Part shown: positions 37,401 to 64,000 of the stretch, piece by piece
How the letters are laid out: each line of letters begins with the position of its first letter
Numbering within the stretch: the first letter of the stretch is position 1
Source of the DNA: Alviniconcha marisindica
Lineage: Eukaryota; Mollusca; Gastropoda; Provannidae
NCBI GenBank assembly: GCA_018857735.1
Contig: JABMCL010002863.1
Span: 140,001-204,000, forward strand
Length of the DNA: 64,000 bases
Reading direction: 5' to 3'
Translations under genes and position numbers: made by a program
Notes under the pieces: generated by a model
Told to the model about the DNA's origin: nothing
Seen by the model: the letters and a program-made list of their open reading frames with translations, nothing else
The model's database searches: none

Positions 37401-38433
37401 TCAATCATTGTCAAATCTGCTATGTTCTTCCTGGATAATCTACAAAATGCACAGATCTTGGCCAACATGCTTTCTAAATCAACACACAAGGGGATAGCTC
37501 TGGGGGGAGCAGGGATAGCTCAGTAGTCCGAGTGCTGAACTCATGATTGAAAGGTCACAGGTCCGAGTCCCTGCAGGAGCGACAGGAGAATTTTCTTCTC
37601 CAGGGTCAACTTTCTGTTCTGACTTATTTTGGTACATGTATGTATCCGTTCTATCCCCGTGTTACCGCAGCAGCACTTAAACTTTTAAAGGATCCCGGCC
37701 ATTCTGCCAAAGGTGCAGGTGGCAGGTTACAGCTAAACACGCATGCACCCTCGCATGAAGTGACATGGTGCATGGTTGTATGGTGAGGCGGCAACAGTTT
37801 TATATGGCACTGGTCAGCCATGTCAGCGCTGTAAGTACACCACTTCGGTGGATATATATATTCAAACAACAACAAAACCGCTCTATAAAAAGCTAGTCCC
37901 TCATGCAGAATCGCATTCAAGTGCAGAAACCACAAGGCTTATTAGAGACAGGGGGGCGGGGGGGAGGAGATGGATGAAGTGGGAAGTCTGCTCGACAGCG
38001 GAGAATAGCGCTAACATAATTACAAAGCGATCAACAACAAGAGAGTTAATCAGCGCTTAACTAGGCTTTAGCTGTCCAATTTTATATGTGACAATAAGCA
38101 CACATTTTGGAAGTGCATGCTACCAGACTTAAGGCTGTTGCTCAATTTTTCGATTAAAAAACACATCTGGATTGACTAGACGGTCTTGGTGCGATATCTA
38201 CCGGCCGACCTTGAACTGAAAGAGTATACGTGTTTGTTATGATTCTAGTCTGGAGCAGATAACAAAGTTATAGCATGGTATATAAACATATTTTGTCGTA
38301 TGCCAGACAGCTGATAAGATCTAACTCTTACCTTCAACGGCATGTTTACAGCGTTGGATGTCGAGATAAGGCGGACTGGCTGTCCTCGACGAAATGGTGC
38401 AAGTGACCGCACAACGAACCGGCACGCGTTCAT
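28000..38433 (-). CDS. PRDX5: Peroxiredoxin-5, mitochondrial (6 coding exons)
   Basis: Atypical 2-Cys thiol peroxidase that reduces H2O2, alkyl hydroperoxides and peroxynitrite. Exons in transcript order: 38433-38332, 32585-32457, 29981-29850, 29329-29291, 28615-28560, 28105-28000; all GT-AG, phases close, 187 residues. The start at 38433 is preferred because it gives a basic leader with no acidic residues (R5, R9, R15, R16, R21), typical of mitochondrial import. An in-frame Met at residue 31 (MPLK|VGDQLP) matches the position where the vertebrate cytosolic/peroxisomal short form begins. The peroxidatic cysteine is Cys75 in PGAFTPTCSN. The resolving cysteine is Cys177 in GTGLTCSK. The third conserved cysteine is Cys100 in VCLSVND. 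The C-terminus ends MKLL and lacks the SQL-type peroxisomal signal of mammalian PRDX5. An upstream in-frame ATG at 38535 would add 34 residues but overlaps KNL1 exon 1 on the other strand. Confidence 0.95.
28845..29040. repeat. About 100-bp tandem duplication with (TA)n core in a PRDX5 intron
   Basis: Two copies of CTAAAAGCAGTGAAGAACAG..CATGTC, a short (TA)n tract and ATCATATGAAAGTAAATGG..TCATATTT. The only clear differences are small indels. Confidence 0.7.
29620..29700. repeat. GT and poly-G tracts with short duplication
   Basis: A (GT)n tract runs into a G run of about 20 at 29625-29644. A second G run lies at about 29681-29697. GGAGTTATTTCAT occurs at about 29568 and again at 29643, suggesting local duplication around homopolymers. 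Run lengths are likely assembly-uncertain. Confidence 0.7.
30080..30135. repeat. (TA)n microsatellite
   Basis: Pure TA dinucleotides over about 50 bp in PRDX5 intron 2. Confidence 0.95.
30235..30640. repeat. TGACCTTGACC-type dispersed repeat, about 2.5 subunits
   Basis: Three diverged subunits of roughly 150-180 bp, each with CA(T)TTTGA..CACTGTGACCTTGACC or similar, followed by a variable segment and a TTATCAGCAGTTCAGAAAAT-type block. Fragments with the same TGACCTTG signature occur near 21.76, 60.44 and 61.55 kb. I associate this class with MITE-like repeats abundant in molluscs; that is recollection, not a search. Confidence 0.5.
30870..31660. repeat. 172-bp higher-order satellite built of ~57-bp subunits (PRDX5 intron 2)
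   Basis: Subunits of about 57 bp carry CACACCAAAACAGCTGAC and ACCACCCTCTACCTCT. Three distinct subunits make a 172-bp higher-order unit, shown by AGCTGTCTGTGCTTCATGCC at 30979, 31151 and 31323 (exactly 172 bp apart). Outer subunits to 30870 and 31660 are more diverged. Short ORFs here repeat the same peptide at the same 172-bp offset and are not genes. Confidence 0.9.
33170..33512 (+). repeat. Dispersed repeat family A, copy 3, split by a nested SINE-tail insertion
   Basis: The flanks (33170-33258 and about 33412-33512) align with family A copies at 1.5 and 3.1 kb. The middle (about 33259-33411) has no counterpart at 1591-1620. It contains a (GT)n tract, GTTATTGTAAAGCGCC, a CGGTAGATGGGCGCTTTAGA block and a terminal (TTA)n run. 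The paired GCGC motifs and short A/T-rich tail are typical of SINE 3' ends, so a 5'-truncated retroelement probably inserted into the older repeat. Confidence 0.6.
33865..33896. repeat. (TA)n microsatellite
   Basis: A pure TA tract in PRDX5 intron 1. Confidence 0.9.
34369..34428. repeat. (TA)n microsatellite
   Basis: About 28 TA units. Nearby are an A18-type run (34573-34590) and a C18-type run (34611-34628). Confidence 0.9.
37500..37885 (+). mobile_element. tRNA-derived SINE
   Basis: The 5' end is tRNA-like. TAGCTCAGTAG at 37516-37526 fits the polymerase III A box (TRGYNNARNNG). GGTCCGAGTCC at 37560-37570 fits the B box with one mismatch; the boxes are about 34 nt apart, as in tRNA genes. 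A non-tRNA body of about 300 bp follows, ending in a CAAACAACAACAAAA tail near 37880. The stretch cannot be a functional tRNA gene because the 3' acceptor half is missing. Located in PRDX5 intron 1, on the strand opposite to the gene. Confidence 0.8.
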
Positions 38434-38524
38434 GGCTGCAAATTTAGCCTGTTTCCGTAACACATCGGCAATCTCCGGAAGAGTGTCGGCGTCTTGCAAC
38501 GAATAATCTGCGCATGCGTGCAAA

Positions 38525-38531
<7 letters not shown>
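38434..38531. promoter_or_regulatory. Bidirectional PRDX5/KNL1 promoter
   Basis: Only 91 bp separate the preferred PRDX5 ATG (38433, minus) from the KNL1 ATG (38525, plus). TGCGCATGCGTG at 38509-38520 is a near-perfect NRF1 palindrome. AAAATGGCGGAC at 38522-38533 is a YY1-type site that includes the KNL1 start codon. A TCCGGA ETS-like core lies at about 38473-38478. The stretch is CpG-rich compared with its surroundings and shows no TATA box. Both 5' UTRs must be very short, or the transcripts overlap. Confidence 0.65.
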
Positions 38532-58946
<20,415 letters not shown>

Positions 58947-59870
58947 ACTCCCTCTGTGTTCTACACACACCGAGTGACCAAAAACACATTGGTGGTTCTA
59001 GCTGTGAACACCCCGATCCAACAGTGACCTGTTCTACACAGTACGCCCGACTGACTACAGCTAAACGTTGAATGTAGACCAGAAGCGCCATCACCGTTGT
59101 CGTTCACGCTGTACCCTCCCTGAGCCATTTGTGACCCCGTCCACCCAGTCACTGGCCAGATGGCACTGCTCAAGGAAACATCACTACCTTTGTAGCATGA
59201 CTTTCACTTCATACAGGCAGCTCTAGACAGTCTTCTTTTTTTATCTTTCCATATCCAGTGATTCTAAATGTTGACTTGTAGAACTCGCACCTTCTCCTGT
59301 TCACAACATGCTCTGATTAGATGCTGCTGCATTGTCAGTTCAAATGCTGCTGCATTGTCAGTGGGGAGTTGCTGCAGCAGCTTTTCAAGCTACATTGTAT
59401 ATATATTGCTATTGATGTTTTATCTATAGTCTCTCTGCCGCTGTCTCTCCCTGTCCCTGTAATATGATATGCTTCAGTGTATGGAAGTGTATGTGTATTT
59501 TATATGTGCTGTGGCAGCATAAGGTAGAATTGCATGTAATATGCACTTCTCATGAGTATTGTAACATGTACCCCAATGATGTCTATGAATGTTGTAGCAG
59601 AACCAGTGACTTCTTCATGAATGTTGTAGCAGAACCAGTGCAACTGTTCAGTCACTGTAACACTAACACTACCATAACAGGTGCTAGTGTTACTTTCTTG
59701 TCTATGCTTATCAGGTAAACCTGAAATTTCCTCATGAGTGTTGTAACAGTGTTGCCAACACTTAGCAGAGTAACTTCCTCTTCAATGCTGTAACCAGCAC
59801 AGATGCAAACAGATATGTCCCAAAGTTGCACAAATTCATGAGTTTGAATTCTGCTAAGTATGTTGTGAAA

Positions 59871-59876
59871 AATAAA
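59871..59876 (+). terminator. Candidate KNL1 polyadenylation signal
   Basis: AATAAA 925 bp after the KNL1 stop codon, the first canonical hexamer found downstream. Confidence 0.4.
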
Positions 59877-60084
59877 CATCACAAGTGGTTCCATCTACTT
59901 GTAATGTTATTCACGTGCATGAAAAAAATGTGAGATAATGTAATGATCAGTGTTTGATCTGCCAGCCAGCTGAGTTTCTGATGCTTTGAAAACTTTAGGA
60001 TTACAATTTTCCTGGACACAATAAATATGATAAAATGTCAAACTATGCTTCAAGGTATAAAAAAAATTATAATTCTGAAACGAG

Positions 60085-60222
60085 AATGACTGCTAGCGTT
60101 CTAAAACAAGATCCAAACACATAAAAGGTTAAAAAAAACACTATTTATTAGGACAAAACACAACAGGCAATGAATAATAAACTGTTCTTTTGAACCTTTT
60201 ATGTTTTCGGATTTTGCTCCAA
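60085..60222 (-). repeat. Dispersed repeat family A, inverted fragment
   Basis: GAATGACTGCTAGCGTTCTA, AAGATCCAAACACATAAAAGG and TATTAGGACAAAACACAA are the reverse complement of the family A 3' region. The piece is followed by a short direct-orientation fragment (TTTTGAACCTTTTATG) near 60190. Confidence 0.6.
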
Positions 60223-61639
60223 GGTACTATTCACTGTACCCCCTCACACCACCTTCAGTGACCATATTTTATGCTAAAGGCAACATCAAGCAGTTTCAAT
60301 GACTTTTGCATCATGTAATCATTGTTATCTGACATTTTCCAGTTTGACAAAAATGTTGATGTTGGCATTTTCGTGGACATTGTTTAATCAGGGTCTTTAC
60401 ATTTTTACGTGGTTAAAACCTTGCTTGGGTTTACAGACCTGTGACTTTGACCTTGTTCCAATGCCACAAAAAGGTGTCAGAAACATGGAAACATAAACCG
60501 CAAATTGTTTTTGGAGCAGTGTTTTTTGTTGTCTTTTTTCTCTTCAGGGTTCACACTTGAATGTGAGTCTGGAGGATTGTTTTTGCTGTTCTCAATCAAT
60601 CTCTTCCTATCCACGCCCTCTGCTAATACAAACCCTAAACACAAATTATGTAATATTAATTGTATCTATCAAACAGTTAAACATAAATTATGTACATATT
60701 AAAAGAAACTATACCTGTGAAACAGTTCTTTCCATGGGTCAGTACATCATGTGCATCATATTTGAAATGAAGTACTTCTAATGCTATATTGAAATTCACT
60801 GGATTAAACACTCTGTAATCCTGTACATGACCTTAAATAAAAATAATCTTGTCATCAAGAAATGTACTTTCAGTTTTGTGTGTGTATGGACGTGTGTGAA
60901 AACTGTAGTGGTGTATGTACATTCCTACTGAACCCTGAAATTTCAAACTGCACTGACACTATCTAAACCATGCCTGGGGAACGGAAGTTTTTTCAAATTT
61001 ATTAGCAACTTCTGTTGCTGATCACACAAAAATCATGCTCGTTTTAATATGAATAATGTAATATAATGACTACATGTCTCTTGCTGGTTTCAAATCTGAA
61101 TTTCGCAAGGTAATGTTTCTCATGACCAAATCGGTTTTGCTCACCTGAAATAAAAGTGGGTTGATATAATCAGTGTAAGAATATCCTTGGATTTTTTTAA
61201 TTTTATTTTTTAAATCATGTGAAATAGGTCACAAATGATACCAACAGTAATATGACCTCTTGCTGAGCTTTACCCATAACCCACCTGAACTGGTTTTAAT
61301 ACGTTGGCCTTATGTTAGTGATCAGCTCTATTGCACTTCACTAGTTCATATTGGTTTTTGTGTCATTTTCAAGGTTAAGACAGTACAAAAGATGGGAGCT
61401 CAAAGTTTAACTTTATCAGTAAGTCTCAATTAATTTCTTAATTTGGAAACCCCATGAAAGATTTTGTTTTGAAACACTTGCTCATTCCAGTTTTAGATAA
61501 CTGACTCGCCTCACCTTTCAAGGTAACAGTGTTGGAAACCTGAAACTGACCGTGACCAAATTTCAAGGTTACAATGGCGTTGGAAAGATGAGAAAGACAG
61601 CTTGTGTTTTTGACAAGGTTGTTACCCAGTCATTTTGAA

Positions 61640-61975
61640 ATGTCTGATTATTACTGGGCCAGTGACATAATGCTTAACTGCATGGTTCAGGTATTGAAGG
61701 CAGGTAAAAATGTGATTATTACTGGGCCAGTGACATAATGCTTAACTGTGTGTATCGGGTATTGGAGGCAGGTAACCAACAAGTTTTCTGCATGTATTGG
61801 GTATTGAAGGCAGGTATAAATGTCTATTACTGGGCCAGTGACATAATGCTTACCTGCATGTATCAGGTATTGAAGGCAGGTAAAAATGTCTGATTATTAC
61901 TGGGCCAGTGACAATGCTTAACTGTGTGTATCGGGTATTAAAGGCAGGTAACCAACAAGTTTTCTGCCTTGAGCA
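61640..61975. repeat. Tandem array of TTACTGGGCCAGTGACATAA units
   Basis: The block TTACTGGGCCAGTGACATAA then TGCTTAACTG begins near 61649, 61716, 61827 and 61897. It alternates with GTAT(C/T)GGGTATTGAAGGCAGG and a GTAACCAACAAGTTTTCTGC block present twice. Unit lengths alternate between roughly 68 and 110 bp, suggesting a composite higher-order repeat. Confidence 0.75.
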
Positions 61976-62262
61976 GTAACATTTTTACTGTCTGCATTTT
62001 TTCCTGAAGATATTTAAGAAAATAAATTTAAAGTGCACAATACACTTCATACAGTTTTACCAAAACTACACTGCTCAAGTATTTCAGCTGACTGACCCAT
62101 TTTCAAGTTTGCGATTTTGAAGAAAAAGAAGAAAAAAACATTTTGAATGTGAGCTGACTGAGCACTGCCTGTTCTTATTCATTTTGAGTAATACCATAAC
62201 TGTTATTCCATCACATTTGGGAAAAGAACAAATATAGATTGGTGTTTTTTACAGATCATCAC

Positions 62263-62268
62263 TTTATT
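62263..62268 (-). terminator. MRPL14 polyadenylation signal
   Basis: TTTATT on the plus strand reads AATAAA on the minus strand, 144 bp past the MRPL14 stop codon. Confidence 0.6.
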
Positions 62269-62411
62269 CAGCTAAGCACATATCTGTCAAACCCAAACAG
62301 AACCTGTAAAACCTCCCGAAACACACGCAGATTTGTCCCATTTTCACCTACCACACGCATTTCTCTCGCAACGCATTGTAAACATTTGCACACGGCCAAT
62401 CTCCAAAAGCA

Positions 62412-62784
62412 TCAAACAAACTTGGTGGCCAGGGAGAGAATTTTGGTGAAGTCTCCTTCCCGCGACCGAAGCGTGGAGGGAATAGGCACTGTGATCCTCG
62501 TGCCCACCGGGGAGCCATTGTCTTCAATCAGAACGATGTTGTTGGTATCGAACTTGGGCACACCCGGCTTCTGCTTCTGCTTGACGCCCACCACGTACGC
62601 TTGCTTCTTCTGCCCCTTGATGGCCACCAGCACCCGGTCGCCCAGGTGGGCCACAGACTGTTTGTTGTAGACATGGATGATGCGCGCTGGCCGGCCCGCC
62701 ACTGCTGCCGCTCGCCCCAGAGAGCTGTTGTCCACCACGCGCACTCTCGCCAGTTTGCGCAGCTCTTGAAGACAGGTGGTTGTG
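62412..62784 (-). CDS. MRPL14: Mitochondrial ribosomal protein uL14m, C-terminal coding exon
   Basis: Mitochondrial large-subunit ribosomal protein of the uL14 family, at the intersubunit face. The exon begins in phase 2 after GTGCAG and encodes TTTCLQELRKLARVRVVDNS, followed by HVYNKQSVAHLGDRVLVAIKGQ, KFDTNNIVLIEDNGSPVGTR and ends LATKFV. RVRVVDNS, VAIKGQKK and the D(S/T)NN(I/V)VLIEDNG(S/N)PVGTRI-type core are diagnostic of MRPL14. No in-frame ATG lies in this exon, so an upstream exon with the mitochondrial leader is required. A candidate at 62985-62957 (ATG..AA|GTGAG) fits the phase but does not look like a leader. The ATG at about 62895 is out of phase through the obvious donor. The CpG-rich coding sequence contrasts with the AT-rich flanks. 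Confidence 0.9.
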
Positions 62785-63087
62785 CTGCACAGAGGTACAG
62801 TGAAACAGTTTACTTAATCTTTAACTTTGAATTGCCAGTGCACTATTCACCTACTTTTTCACGTGCCATATGTTGATGCAAGGGTGGCGCTGCCATGTTG
62901 GACCTTGGTTTATTGTGTTTAGTGGTGTTGCACTGAATTGCTTTCTGCTTTCTCACTTAACAATTTTTCCGGATGTATCACTCATAAAACTGGACGACTC
63001 ATTCAACCCATAGTTTAAGGTAATTCTTTACTTTTAAATCAAGTTAATGCCATGGGTCAGAAGGCTTCCGAATAGAGGAATAGCAAA

Positions 63088-63126
63088 ATGGCCCACACAG
63101 TTTTGGAATATCCTGGACAGTGTCAG
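63088..63126 (+). CDS. Possible first coding exon of an unidentified divergent gene
   Basis: CAAAATGGCCCACACAG opens a 13-codon frame (MAHTVLEYPGQCQ) that ends exactly at a good donor, CAG|GTATGT, in phase 0. It lies about 300 bp from the MRPL14 exon on the opposite strand, an arrangement like the PRDX5/KNL1 pair. No following exon was recognised in the remaining 870 bp. The protein is not recognised. It could be chance. Confidence 0.25.
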
Positions 63127-64000
63127 GTATGTTCGTTTTTATTACCCCTAAAATTTTGGCACTAGCTAAAATAACACTGTACTGTTTCAATCCTATTTAC
63201 TAAGTATGAAACTACATTTTCAACAGATATACTCATTACATTTACATGTTTATTATTTTATTAAAATAAAATCAATCAAATGACTAGCTGTACAAGAAGA
63301 AAACTATTACTGTATTACTAATACTATTACAAAAGTATTAGTGTTAACAACATTGAGAAGCAGATTAGCATGTTATATTAAACATATTATCATATATTTT
63401 GTATCCAGTAATAAATACGTGTATGCAGATGTATACCTGAAAGGCCTGGCAGCCCAAACCTGGCCCAAGACTGCTTGCCGACAGATCACATTCATCACCT
63501 GCCAGACCAACAGCAACAATTAATTAAATATATGGGGGGGGGGGGAGTCTCAGAAAACAATGTCATAGGATCTCCTACAATCAGTTTCCCAAGGTGATCC
63601 TGATAAGGCCAGAAATCATGATACATGACACATCTTCCCGGTAAACTGAATTCTCCAAATCTGAAATATGCTTCATCAATCATGAATTCTCACATCACTT
63701 AAAACAGCACACACTTTTGAATTTAAACTTTACACTGTGTCAGAATATTCATCAGTGAAGCACTGTATGGGCCCCGAATATAATGGGGTCACAGCGCTGA
63801 AGAAGAATTTGTAGGCTGCTTACAAAGTTACATCATATTACCTTAGTGAAGAGTCAAGACATTCATTGATCAAGACTTCAAAGTAACCACTAAAAAGATG
63901 CAATAATAATAATAATTGACTAGGCATGCACTGTAAACAGTGTAAATTTTGACTGCAATCACAATAAATGAAACGGATTTTTTTCTTCTTCAAACTTTCA
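63127..64000. other. AT-rich sequence with no recognised gene
   Basis: Short ORFs only. A G11-type run lies near 63533-63545. It may be intron sequence of a gene starting at 63088. Confidence 0.4.

Larger units (their letters stand above)
58947..62240. other. KNL1 3' UTR and spacer to MRPL14
   Basis: No coding exon was recognised. Candidate KNL1 poly(A) signals are AATAAA at 59871-59876 and at about 60834-60840; the first is preferred by proximity. Contents: small tandem duplications at 59310-59365 and 59585-59640, an inverted family A fragment at 60.08-60.22 kb, TGACCTTG-type fragments near 60.44 and 61.55 kb, and the tandem array at 61.64-61.97 kb. Confidence 0.6.

Noticed and set aside
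37505..37580. A functional tRNA gene
   Set aside because: A and B boxes are present, but the 3' acceptor half and CCA-side pairing are missing; it is the head of a SINE.
62524..62790. 88-codon minus-strand ORF (Gly/Ala/Gln-rich)
   Set aside because: Out-of-frame translation of the MRPL14 exon.
62854..62895. ATG-initiated frame MAAPPLHQHMAREK as the MRPL14 first exon
   Set aside because: Its obvious donor GTAGGT leaves phase 0, but the MRPL14 exon needs two leftover bases. It could only work with a very short intron and a poor acceptor.

Overview
This window is eukaryotic nuclear DNA, most likely from a marine gastropod mollusc. Evidence for this: short coding exons with GT-AG introns, animal-only genes (a metazoan-type AMPK beta subunit and the kinetochore scaffold KNL1), very many microsatellites and minisatellites, a tRNA-derived SINE, and 'TGACCTTGACC'-rich dispersed repeats of a kind I associate with molluscs. 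The phylum is inferred from general familiarity, not from a search. There are no operons, phage or CRISPR arrays.

Layout. 1-3.5 kb: GC- and CpG-rich 5' flank full of CAGT/ACTG motifs and homopolymers. 3,950-16,849 (+): complete seven-exon AMPK beta subunit gene (PRKAB1/2-like, 264 aa); a 24-bp minisatellite in intron 1 runs to within about 35 bp of exon 2. 16.85-27.76 kb: gene-poor space between convergent genes, including a 70-bp tandem array near 24 kb. 28,000-38,433 (-): complete six-exon peroxiredoxin-5 gene (187 aa, mitochondrial leader); its introns hold a 172-bp higher-order satellite and nested dispersed repeats. 38,525-58,946 (+): complete 20-exon KNL1 gene (1,937 aa), head-to-head with PRDX5, with 91 bp between the two preferred start codons. 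62,412-62,784 (-): last coding exon of mitochondrial ribosomal protein uL14m (MRPL14). 63,088-63,126 (+): a possible first exon of an unidentified divergent gene.

The genes are unrelated housekeeping genes: energy sensing, peroxide removal, chromosome segregation and mitochondrial translation. They are arranged as divergent or convergent pairs, and I see no pathway linking them. The most notable features are (i) a sevenfold tandem amplification of the 3' end of KNL1 exon 19 together with its splice donor, (ii) a 99-bp (33-residue) tandem amplification of MSLT-type MELT repeats inside the giant KNL1 exon, (iii) the open-frame minisatellite abutting the AMPK beta exon, (iv) the ultra-compact PRDX5/KNL1 promoter with NRF1- and YY1-like motifs, and (v) an unidentified coding remnant on the minus strand of KNL1 intron 1, broken at a homopolymer. 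Exon boundaries were set by hand from reading frame, GT-AG signals and family similarity; the phases of all three complete genes close exactly.
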